Shown: in pieces, positions 1-5,354 of the stretch | Numbering within the stretch: position 1 is the first letter of the stretch | How the letters are laid out: each line of letters starts with the position of its first letter | Origin: an uncultured Planctomycetota bacterium | Lineage (GTDB): Bacteria > Planctomycetota > Phycisphaerae > Sedimentisphaerales > Anaerobacaceae | Length of the DNA: 5,354 bases | Reading direction: 5' to 3' | Assembly (NCBI GenBank): GCA_903927855.1 | Contig: CAIYOL010000403.1 | Coordinates: 1 to 5,354 of the forward strand | Notes under the pieces: model-generated | Database searches by the model: none | What the model was told of the DNA's origin: nothing | Seen by the model: only the letters and a program-made list of their open reading frames with translations | Program-made: the position numbers and the translations under genes

Positions 1-68
1 AGTTTTTTGAGAAATTTATAGATTTTTTTAAAAATGGTTAAATTGGGTAATTGGTAAGTGTTTGGCAG

Positions 69-96
69 TTGCGGTTGGGTGGGCGATTGTTAAAAT
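69..96 (+). promoter_or_regulatory. Possible sigma70-type promoter for the pseudopilin-like gene
   Basis: TTGCGG (69-74) and TAAAAT (91-96) are separated by 16 bases. The -10 box matches the consensus at 5 of 6 positions, but the -35 box matches mainly at its TTG. Transcription would begin near 103, giving a leader of about 20 bases before the ATG at 123. It would also leave the upstream in-frame TTG at 51 outside the transcript. The region is AT-rich, so a chance match is quite possible. Confidence 0.25.
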
Positions 97-105
97 GGTG
101 CGGTG

Positions 106-113
106 AAAGGAAG
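106..113 (+). promoter_or_regulatory. Ribosome binding site that decides the start at 123
   Basis: AAAGGAAG lies 9 bases upstream of the ATG at 123. The only earlier in-frame start is a TTG at 51, which has no purine-rich sequence at the right distance. Starting there would also add 24 residues ahead of what otherwise looks like an ordinary N-terminal membrane anchor. Confidence 0.6.
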
Positions 114-122
114 ATTTGGAGT

Positions 123-611
123 ATGAGCAGGAATCAAAGAAATCTTTTGCTGGTAGTGCTTGGAGTATCTATTTGCTTGGGGGTTATATTTCTTGTATTA
201 AAGAAGTGTGAAAAGGAAGGTATGAGGGCACACACCATCGGAACTGTTCGCGCAATAAATGCAGCACTTTTGTCAGAACTTGAAAAGGGCAATTCTGATT
301 TAAAAGAGATTTTTTGTTCTGCTGATGAGCAATGGTGGTCTATCACTGTCCCTGAATATGATAAAGCGATAACAGAACTCGATGATAAGTCATACGATCT
401 GGATGATGGTTCTGCCCGGCCTCTACTTGATTTATGGGGGAGTCGTCTCGTAATTGTGTATCGCAAATTACCCAGCGGCTTTTATGATTCGCTTGTAGTT
501 TCAAAAGGGCCTGATGGGATTTATGGAACTGAGGATGATGTGGTATCTTCTTACGGTGTTTCCCCACCCTCGTTTGATATTAAAAAACCAAAAGGCGAGC
601 AAAAAGAATAA
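123..611 (+). CDS. Membrane-anchored protein with a type II secretion pseudopilin G-like C-terminus
   Basis: The protein has 162 residues from the ATG at 123. Residues 1-7 are polar and positively charged, about 8-26 form one hydrophobic helix, and the rest is soluble, probably on the outer face of the membrane. The C-terminal part carries DLWGSRL (about 103-109) and SKGPDGIYGTEDDV (127-140). These resemble the WG and acidic Gly/Asp-rich loop of GspG-type major pseudopilins, where the loop binds calcium. A canonical prepilin-peptidase site (Gly-Phe followed by Thr-Leu-hydrophobic-Glu) is not visible. A charged KKCEKEG follows the helix instead. It may therefore be an uncleaved relative rather than a functional pilin. 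No other secretion gene is nearby. The family link rests on the C-terminal motif, and the function is inferred. Confidence 0.7.
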   Translation: MSRNQRNLLLVVLGVSICLGVIFLVLKKCEKEGMRAHTIGTVRAINAALLSELEKGNSDLKEIFCSADEQWWSITVPEYDKAITELDDKSYDLDDGSARPLLDLWGSRLVIVYRKLPSGFYDSLVVSKGPDGIYGTEDDVVSSYGVSPPSFDIKKPKGEQKE

Positions 612-649
612 GTAAATTGGGTATGTTAGGGTAAAGAACGACGGAAAAT

Positions 650-702
650 GGATTCCTGTCCCTGCCTGCGCAGGGGGAGACAATCCCTCGCAGGAATGAC
701 AA
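650..702. repeat. Imperfect palindromic (REP-like) intergenic repeat
   Basis: ATTCCTG (652-658) is complementary to CAGGAAT (691-697). Nested inside, CCCTG (660-664) pairs with CAGGG (671-675), and CCTGCGCAGG (665-674) is a perfect 10-base palindrome. The outer arms, a GGATTCCTG start and a CAGGAATGAC end, have the look of dispersed palindromic elements common between genes in many bacteria. Only one copy lies in this window, so dispersal is inferred. It begins about 40 bases after the upstream stop codon, and if transcribed it could form a hairpin in the 3' untranslated region. No run of T follows, so it does not look like a standard intrinsic terminator. Confidence 0.45.
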
Positions 703-722
703 TTAGACATTGCTCTAAGTAG

Positions 723-996
723 TGGGACAGGCAAGGGTTAGAACAACGACCTGAACCCTACCTGAAAAGTTAAAGAATAGAAAAGAGGTCGGTCGATGTA
801 GGTAAGGTGAAGGTCAAAAAGAGGTGGCTCTTTGCAAGCCATAAGGCTATAGATTGGCCGAACTTTATATTGCCTACTTTCGGTACCACAAGCAAGGCAG
901 AGCGAAATGCGGGCATAAGAAGCGAGAGCTAAAAGCTATAAAGGAAAGAGCCACATAAACTAAGGGAGAGCTTATAAAGCTCTCCCTTGTTTTTTT
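723..996 (+). ncRNA. Candidate structured RNA or long attenuated leader of unknown family
   Basis: No convincing protein is encoded here, but paired segments are dense. Hairpin A has AGGGTT (734-739) with AACCCT (754-759), flanked by CAGG (728-731) with CCTG (761-764). Its loop CGACCT (747-752) is complementary to AGGTCG (786-791), as in a pseudoknot. Hairpin B has TGG plus CCGAA (855-862) with TTCGG and CCA (879-883, 886-888). Its loop TTGCCTAC (870-877) can pair with GTAGGTAA (798-805) with one G-U. A perfect 10-bp helix joins GTGGCTCTTT (824-833) to AAAGAGCCAC (945-954), and an intrinsic terminator ends the unit. I did not find the hallmark sequences of tmRNA, RNase P RNA or SRP RNA, and 6S RNA could not be excluded by eye. 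The 5' end is a guess, because no clear promoter is visible. It could be a free-standing RNA, the 3' end of the upstream transcript, or a leader of the downstream genes. Confidence 0.4.
962..996 (+). terminator. Strong intrinsic (rho-independent) terminator
   Basis: AAGGGAGAGCTT (962-973) and AAGCTCTCCCTT (977-988) form a perfect 12-bp stem with a 3-base loop. One G and then seven T (990-996) follow. It ends whatever is transcribed through 723-960, and it lies 96 bases upstream of the DUF6941-like start codon. The stem is symmetrical, but the T-tract is only on the plus strand, so it acts rightward. Confidence 0.88.
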
Positions 997-1092
997 GGGT
1001 GGCGTCAATTTTCCTATTTTTCCCCTAAAATAACTTGCTAAAGGGGGGCATTTAGCTGAAGATGGATATGCAAACAGAAAGTTCAGGTTTAG

Positions 1093-1533
1093 ATGACAGA
1101 AGTGCCGCCAATTTTATTGTCAGCGATTATCTGCGAGAAGGTGATTTTTGATAAAATCACCGGCATGCCGAGCATTATAAATATTATCCAAAATATCAAC
1201 GCTCCAAAGTATCCGGTGCGGTATCCTTCGCTTGTTTTCTTCTGTGAATTAACAAACGGGCACGGGAAGACGAAAACAACAATAAGACTCGTTGAGGAGC
1301 AGGGGCCTGAAGGACAGGAAGAAAAAGTTATCTTCGAGCAAAAAGGAGAAGGGGAGTTTAAGGACGTTAAACAGGTCGTCAGTTTAGCATTGAACCTGCA
1401 GGGAATGATGCTGCCGAGGGAGGGCGAGTATCGTTTTCAGCTGTTCGCTGAGGACTATCTGCTCGGGGAGAGACGGATTATATGCAGAAAGATTACGCTG
1501 CCTTCACAGGGCGGCGGGGAAATGGCGAAGTAA
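1093..1533 (+). CDS. DUF6941-like protein of unknown function
   Basis: The protein has 146 residues, no signal peptide and no membrane helix, so it is probably cytoplasmic. The N-terminal stretch around residues 12-31 (a Cys, then VIFD, then TGMPSIINI) followed by a Pro-rich YPVRYPSLVF section (41-50) fits the family annotated as DUF6941. The family's role is unknown. The middle alternates beta-strand-like segments with charged turns, and a REGEYRFQLFAEDYLLGER segment (about 109-127) suggests a beta-sandwich ending. The ATG at 1093 is preceded directly by an in-frame TAG, so the gene cannot start earlier. Its ribosome site is weak (an AGG at 1085-1087). arfB follows after 14 bases, so the two are probably co-transcribed. 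Bases 997-1092, between the terminator and this start, hold only a short possible CCCCT/AGGGG hairpin (1022-1046). Confidence 0.75.
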   Translation: MTEVPPILLSAIICEKVIFDKITGMPSIINIIQNINAPKYPVRYPSLVFFCELTNGHGKTKTTIRLVEEQGPEGQEEKVIFEQKGEGEFKDVKQVVSLALNLQGMMLPREGEYRFQLFAEDYLLGERRIICRKITLPSQGGGEMAK

Positions 1534-1547
1534 AAGCTGAAGGAATT

Positions 1548-1958
1548 ATGGGCAAGACAGGCAGGGGGACATTGATTGCGGAGGAGGAGCTTATTTTCAA
1601 GTTTTCGCGCGGCGGCGGGCCGGGGGGACAGAACGTCAATAAGGTCAATACACGGGTAACGGTGCTTTTCGACGCGGCGAATTCGGGGAGTTTTTCCGAT
1701 GAGCAAAAGGAGCGGATGCTCAGGAGGCTGGCAAGTCGAGCGGACAAGGACGGCGTGTCGCAGCAGTATCGAACACAAAAAGCGAACAGGGATGCGGCGG
1801 TTGAGCGATTAGAAGAACTGTTGAGGGGGGCACTAAAAAAGAAGAAGATGCGGAAGAAGACGAGAGTGCCGGCATCAGCCAGGAGAGAGCGATTAGAAAA
1901 GAAGAAGCGGCGAGGTTTTTTGAAGAAACAGAGGGCGGAGCGGAATTTCGAGCAGTAG
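1548..1958 (+). CDS. arfB: ArfB (YaeJ-type) peptidyl-tRNA hydrolase, ribosome rescue
   Basis: This is a class I release-factor-like protein of 136 residues, close to the usual length for ArfB. It hydrolyses peptidyl-tRNA on ribosomes stalled without a stop codon. The catalytic GGQ is at residues 26-28 within SRGGGPGGQNVNKVNTRV (20-37). There is no codon-recognition domain. The C-terminal tail from about residue 95 is very rich in Lys and Arg (KKKKMRKKTR, then RRERLEKKKRR). In ArfB this tail enters the empty mRNA channel, which separates it from full release factors. I chose the ATG at 1548, with GAAGG 4 bases upstream. An in-frame ATG at 1482 would overlap the previous gene by 52 bases and add 22 residues not expected in the family. 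It is probably co-transcribed with the DUF6941-like gene. It ends 5 bases from the stop of the opposing flavoprotein gene. Confidence 0.92.
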   Translation: MGKTGRGTLIAEEELIFKFSRGGGPGGQNVNKVNTRVTVLFDAANSGSFSDEQKERMLRRLASRADKDGVSQQYRTQKANRDAAVERLEELLRGALKKKKMRKKTRVPASARRERLEKKKRRGFLKKQRAERNFEQ

Positions 1959-1963
1959 AGGGG

Positions 1964-2584
1964 TCAAGTCAATTCGATATCGATGGGTTTTTCAGGCGGA
2001 TGGGTATCGGGGGAGACTAATTTTTGGCCGAGCGCGAAAGCTTCTTTCATTGCGGAAGGATGTTCTTTGATTTGGCCTGGGTTTTCCATCTTATTTACAA
2101 ACAAGTTTGCGGCGTAATTTACATCGAGGACATCGAAGAAGTATTTCATGGTGAGGCGGATGCAGTCGAACATTTTTTTGCTTTTCGAGCCGCCTACGGC
2201 GATGACCATAGCACGTCTGTCACGGCCGGTAGTGATGAGGGGCTTTTTCAAGACGTATTTGTGTGCCCAAAGGCACTGGCAGCGGTCGATGAGGATTTTT
2301 GCCTGTGCGCAGACGGTCATAAAAAATATCGGTGTTGCGAAGATGATGCGGTCGGCGTCGAGCATTTTTGCGGAGATGAGGTGATAATCGTCTTTGACAA
2401 CACAGCGGCCTGTTTTGTAACAGGAATTGCACTCTATGCAGGGGGCGATTTTGTAATCCGCCAACCGGAGATATTCGGTTTGTGCGCCGGCGGATTCTGC
2501 GCCACTCAAAGCCTGACGGAGAAGCAGGTCACTATTGCCATTAAGCCGAGGACTTGCCGAGATTCCAATTACTTTCAGGGCCAT
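1964..2584 (-). CDS. Flavodoxin-fold NAD(P)H-dependent oxidoreductase, iron-sulfur flavoprotein type
   Basis: The protein has 206 residues and is soluble. The N-terminus VIGISASPRLNGNSDLLL (5-22) is the FMN-phosphate loop of the NADPH-dependent FMN reductase family. DADRIIFATPIFFMTV (76-91) and AQAKILIDR (93-101) are the second conserved block, which packs around the flavin. Between them C49, C52, C55 and C61 form a compact CX2CX2CX5C cluster. This fits the [4Fe-4S] motif of Isf-type iron-sulfur flavoproteins, which are common in anaerobes and transfer electrons to O2, peroxide or other acceptors. The electron donor and acceptor here are unknown. The ATG at 2584 has no clear ribosome site, but it gives the standard family N-terminus. 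The gene is divergent from the deacylase gene and convergent with arfB. No terminator was seen in the 5-base gap. Confidence 0.88.
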   Translation of the reverse strand: MALKVIGISASPRLNGNSDLLLRQALSGAESAGAQTEYLRLADYKIAPCIECNSCYKTGRCVVKDDYHLISAKMLDADRIIFATPIFFMTVCAQAKILIDRCQCLWAHKYVLKKPLITTGRDRRAMVIAVGGSKSKKMFDCIRLTMKYFFDVLDVNYAANLFVNKMENPGQIKEHPSAMKEAFALGQKLVSPDTHPPEKPIDIELT

Positions 2585-2713
2585 ATCGACAGTAAACTAT
2601 CAGTATTCGGTACGAAAAGCAACAGGGGCGAAAGAATTTTGATGCCGGCGATTGTTTTTTGCAGATAAAAATGGTTTCAGACGATGTTTAAGAAAGAAGG
2701 TTTTGGCATTTTT

Positions 2714-2719
2714 GGGAGA
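2714..2719 (+). promoter_or_regulatory. Ribosome binding site that decides the start at 2726
   Basis: GGGAGA lies 6 bases upstream of the ATG at 2726. The alternative in-frame ATG at 2684 has no purine-rich sequence before it. It would add 14 residues ahead of the point where YbaK-family proteins normally begin, so 2726 is preferred. Confidence 0.65.
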
Positions 2720-2725
2720 ATTGAT

Positions 2726-3190
2726 ATGGAAGTAATGGAGTTTCTGAAAAAGTCGAAGGTGAAATGCAAGGTCACGAAGCACAAGGCGGCGTTTACATCG
2801 CAGGAGGTGGCGGCGGAAGAGCATGAGCCTGGTAGGTATGTGGCCAAAGCGGTGGTCGTCAGGGCCGACGATAAGTATGTGATGTGTGTTCTTTCAGCGT
2901 GTTACAATATCGACCTGAAGAAGCTGAAAAGTCAATTGAAGGCCAAGACGGTGAAGATCGCAGAGGAGAAGGAGCTTGGGAAGATATTCAGTGACTGCGA
3001 GGTCGGGGCACAGCCGCCCTTTGGGAACTTATATGATTTGCCGACGATTATGGACAAGGTGTTAGAAGAGGACGACCATATTATGTTCCGAGGCGGCACA
3101 CACGAGAAATCGATACGGATGAGCATGGCAGACTACCGGAAGCTGGCTGGGCCGAAGGTGCTCGAATTCAGCAAGCATACAGCTTCGTGA
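2726..3190 (+). CDS. YbaK/ProX-type aminoacyl-tRNA deacylase
   Basis: The protein has 154 residues, is cytoplasmic and consists of a single YbaK/aminoacyl-tRNA editing domain. These enzymes hydrolyse mischarged tRNA in trans, such as Ala-tRNAPro or Cys-tRNAPro. K41 in YVAKAVVVRADDKYVMCVL (38-56) matches the conserved lysine that positions the substrate. GAQPPFG (94-100) is the conserved Gly-Pro loop, and RGGTHEKSIRM (122-132) matches the next conserved block. The PPFG and GTH motifs look more like the ProX/YeaK side of the family than Cys-specific YbaK, so no gene symbol is given. The substrate cannot be read from the sequence. An ATG three codons further in (residue 4) is a less likely start. 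The gene is divergent from the flavoprotein gene and convergent with the large membrane gene, 58 bases away. No terminator hairpin was found in that gap. Confidence 0.9.
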   Translation: MEVMEFLKKSKVKCKVTKHKAAFTSQEVAAEEHEPGRYVAKAVVVRADDKYVMCVLSACYNIDLKKLKSQLKAKTVKIAEEKELGKIFSDCEVGAQPPFGNLYDLPTIMDKVLEEDDHIMFRGGTHEKSIRMSMADYRKLAGPKVLEFSKHTAS

Positions 3191-3248
3191 CTGAGAGTGC
3201 GAAAACAGAGAGCAGGACTACCGATAGTAAAAATGCGAGAGAGGTGAT

Positions 3249-5354
3249 TTATTTTTTATTTGCTTTTTTACTGTCTTCGATAGACCAAAGACAACTTTGT
3301 AATTTAGCAACAGCATCTGCATCCTTGGCGTCTGAAAAGAAGGCAATTGCTTTTTCAAGTACTTCAGTCGCTTCATCGTATCGCTGCTGCTTCAAAAGAA
3401 CGTCCGTAAGCATTAAATGGTTCTGTACTTCTAGAGGATTTAAATCTATGGCCTGCTGAAGATATTCAGTTGCTTCGCCGAATCGGCCAGTTTCCATCAG
3501 CGTATCGACCAAATCTTTGACTATTTCAATCGAGTAGGGTTTTTTAGCCAAATCTTCGCGATAGCCCTCAATCGCTTTATTCATATATTCGGAGGCCTCT
3601 TCATTCCTGCCTAATTGTTTTGATGCCACCCCTACATTGTAGTAAATATTCGACATGCCCAACTTTACTTTGGCCTTTTCATTGCATTCAATGGCACTTT
3701 TTGCAGCATCGACAGCCTGCTGCCATTTACCAAGTGATGCCAGAATCTGCCCCATATTATTGTAGGCAAGGGCAGCCTTTGTCGGGTCGACCTGAATAAC
3801 ATATTTATACATTGCCAAGCCTTCATCCAGTCTGCCCTGGCTTTCAAGTTTCATCGCCTGCTCGATATATTTGTTTGACAGACAGTCGACGGCACTCTGG
3901 CAGACTGCCGGCGTCAACATATTTTCCACCGGTGCATAGTCATCTGTCAGTACAATACCACGCCCTTTTTCTCCCAGTGCTTTTATTTCAGCATCGTTCA
4001 ATATCCATAAATCCAAACCTGCTGCTGATTTCTCTGAGCTTAGATTTTCGAGATTAATTTTTTGTCTGGCAGCAATAACCACAGTATTATGCGGACCCGG
4101 ATACGACAAATGTTCAGCAACAACATAAACATTAGGAAATGTTTGCTGCAGAGTTTTGACAATACTTCCCAAGAACCGTCCGTTGTCGTAGGTATCTATC
4201 AGGTTTATCATATATATGCCGTCATTGGTCAGTATTTGAGCGATTTTGTCGTTAAATTCTTTGGTGGTGAGCTGATAGGGAATCGAGTAGTCGTTGAAGG
4301 CATCTTCATAGACGAAATCATATCGAGGTACGTGGTCGCCAGTTTGTTTTTTCCGCAGTAACTCGGCAACATAATTGCGTGCATCCATTGTAATGGTGTT
4401 AATAGAAGAATTCCTGTCGAGGCCAAAAGCAATGACGGCTGCTTCGGTTACTTTTGGGTCGATTTCGACGACATCAATGAGGCTTCCCGGCCAGACTTTC
4501 TCAACATATCGAGGAAAGACATACCCTCCTCCTCCGATTGATAGAACCGAAATTTTTTTCTTGTTCCGACCGGCCAAGTGTGTTACTGCGGCATAGGTCT
4601 GCTCATAGGAGAATTGTAAATCAAGTATGTTATTCATTACGATTTGGCTGTGCATTATTTTATCAAGCATAAATGCACGCTTATCTACTGTTTCTGAAGT
4701 GCGTTTTACGGCAATATAGGAGTATTGGCTCTCGTCCTCATAAAGAACTGCGGGATTCGGTTTTTCTCTCAATGCAAGAGACGAGCCGGCACTCTCAGCC
4801 CATCCGACAGGCGCCATTCCCATAGTTATTAAAGCAATGAATATTGCTGCCCAGATGTACAGCGGCCAGAGTCTCGGTCGGTACAGGACAGCCATCAGCA
4901 ACAAGACTGCAGCGACCATCCAGATGATAGCAATGGTTCCCATCGCAGCAATCAGGTAGAAACCCGCAAGAAATGTTCCTGCAATGCTGCCTGCGGCGCC
5001 GCAGGCGTATATGTCCCCGACGGTCCTTCCGGTAGGCAGTCCCCGGTCGAGGGCCATTTTCGCAACTACTGGGCTTATCATACCCAGCAGTGTAGATGGG
5101 AGCATAAAGACAAAAAATACGTGCGTAAGTACATGGGTCGGCCAGCTTAACTGCCACAGCCACAGCCACTCGCCGATAAGATTATTCAAGACAACGATTA
5201 TCACGCAGGTTACCGAAGAGATCCCCAAGAGCACGGCTAATGCCTTTTTTGCAGGAAAGCGGTCTGCGATACGGCCTCCCAAATAATTTCCTACGGTGAT
5301 GCCGGCCAAGACTACACCTATTACCGAAGTCCACGTATACAGAGATGAGCCGAG
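3249..5354 (-). CDS. Membrane spermidine-synthase-like protein with C-terminal TPR array (N-terminus outside window)
   Basis: The frame is open to the window edge, so 701 residues are visible and the true start lies beyond 5354. A TTG at 5309 is not the start: the 15 codons before it continue a typical membrane segment (LGSSLYTWTSVIGVVLAG). Numbering from the first visible residue, 1-185 hold several hydrophobic helices of MFS-like type. Residues about 195-480 form a spermidine-synthase-like domain. Its SAM-type nucleotide loop is GGGGY (274-278), followed by VVEIDP (295-300), DAR (324-326), EDAFND (350-355) and the closing LTDDYAPVE (469-477). About five TPRs span 495-680 and probably bind a partner. 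Relatives are annotated as fused MFS/spermidine synthases. In soluble spermidine synthases the active site reads DxxD followed by Pro. Here it reads DAFND, with Asn at the second position, so polyamine synthesis is uncertain. The gene is convergent with the deacylase gene. Confidence 0.88.
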   Translation of the reverse strand, partial: LGSSLYTWTSVIGVVLAGITVGNYLGGRIADRFPAKKALAVLLGISSVTCVIIVVLNNLIGEWLWLWQLSWPTHVLTHVFFVFMLPSTLLGMISPVVAKMALDRGLPTGRTVGDIYACGAAGSIAGTFLAGFYLIAAMGTIAIIWMVAAVLLLMAVLYRPRLWPLYIWAAIFIALITMGMAPVGWAESAGSSLALREKPNPAVLYEDESQYSYIAVKRTSETVDKRAFMLDKIMHSQIVMNNILDLQFSYEQTYAAVTHLAGRNKKKISVLSIGGGGYVFPRYVEKVWPGSLIDVVEIDPKVTEAAVIAFGLDRNSSINTITMDARNYVAELLRKKQTGDHVPRYDFVYEDAFNDYSIPYQLTTKEFNDKIAQILTNDGIYMINLIDTYDNGRFLGSIVKTLQQTFPNVYVVAEHLSYPGPHNTVVIAARQKINLENLSSEKSAAGLDLWILNDAEIKALGEKGRGIVLTDDYAPVENMLTPAVCQSAVDCLSNKYIEQAMKLESQGRLDEGLAMYKYVIQVDPTKAALAYNNMGQILASLGKWQQAVDAAKSAIECNEKAKVKLGMSNIYYNVGVASKQLGRNEEASEYMNKAIEGYREDLAKKPYSIEIVKDLVDTLMETGRFGEATEYLQQAIDLNPLEVQNHLMLTDVLLKQQRYDEATEVLEKAIAFFSDAKDADAVAKLQSCLWSIEDSKKANKK

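Noticed and set aside
723..960. tmRNA, RNase P RNA, SRP RNA or a known riboswitch
   Set aside because: No tRNA-like ends, no GAGGAAAGTCC-type core, no SRP tetraloop motif and no cobalamin or c-di-GMP core was found. A short GCGAGAGC resemblance to one riboswitch class is too small to mean anything.
1062..1151. Short ORF of 29 codons (MDMQTESSG...) preceded by AAGGGGGGC at 1041-1049
   Set aside because: It overlaps the start of the DUF6941-like gene in another frame, resembles nothing known, and its purine-rich site is 12 bases away. It is more likely chance than a leader peptide, though translation of it could be tested.
1482..1547. Earlier in-frame ATG for arfB at 1482
   Set aside because: It would overlap the preceding gene by 52 bases and add 22 residues. 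The ATG at 1548 has a purine-rich site and places GGQ at residues 26-28, as expected for ArfB.
2024..2668. Plus-strand open frame of 214 codons opposite the flavoprotein gene
   Set aside because: It is the antisense shadow of a clearly recognisable flavodoxin-fold protein. Its translation has no family-like motif and no ribosome site was found.
2639..2669. TTGATG (2639-2644) and GATAAA (2664-2669) as a promoter for the deacylase gene
   Set aside because: The spacing is 19 bases and both boxes match the consensus at only 4 of 6 positions, which is not enough to annotate. A promoter for each divergent gene must still lie in 2585-2725 or nearby.
3187..3459. Plus-strand open frame of 90 codons beginning at the end of the deacylase gene
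   Set aside because: It is almost entirely antisense to the TPR region of the large minus-strand gene, and its Ser/Ala-rich translation looks like a reverse reading of TPR codons.
4795..5169. Minus-strand open frame of 124 codons rich in Cys and Arg
   Set aside because: It lies in another frame within the membrane part of the large gene, whose hydrophobic helices and family motifs define the real frame.

Overview
The window carries six protein-coding genes and one long non-coding interval. The most likely source is an environmental bacterium of the Planctomycetota (Phycisphaerae-like). This is inferred from the gene styles: an orphan pseudopilin-like protein, a DUF6941-type protein, and a membrane/spermidine-synthase/TPR fusion. 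No rRNA, tRNA or phylogenetic marker confirms it, so the assignment is tentative. GC content looks moderate and even, and no insertion sequence, phage gene or CRISPR array was seen.

Layout, left to right. A small membrane-anchored protein with a type II secretion pseudopilin G-like C-terminus lies at 123-611 (+). A roughly 480-base interval without a protein gene follows (612-1092). It holds an imperfect palindromic repeat (about 650-702), then a stretch of about 270 bases with several long-range complementary segments (723-960), closed by a textbook intrinsic terminator (962-996). A two-gene unit comes next: a DUF6941-like protein (1093-1533, +) and the ribosome-rescue peptidyl-tRNA hydrolase ArfB (1548-1958, +). 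A flavodoxin-fold iron-sulfur flavoprotein (1964-2584, -) converges on arfB with only 5 bases between the stops. It is transcribed divergently from a YbaK/ProX-type aminoacyl-tRNA deacylase (2726-3190, +). The right half is one large gene on the minus strand (3249 to beyond 5354). It encodes a multi-pass membrane segment, a spermidine-synthase-like methyltransferase-fold domain and a C-terminal array of about five TPRs, and its N-terminus lies outside the window.

Two of the small genes act in translation quality control: ArfB rescues stalled ribosomes and the YbaK-type enzyme clears mischarged tRNA. They are not in one transcription unit, so a functional link is only suggestive. The least explained part is 723-996. 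It could be an independent structured small RNA or a long attenuated leader of the DUF6941-arfB unit. Its pairing pattern matched no RNA family I could recognise from memory.
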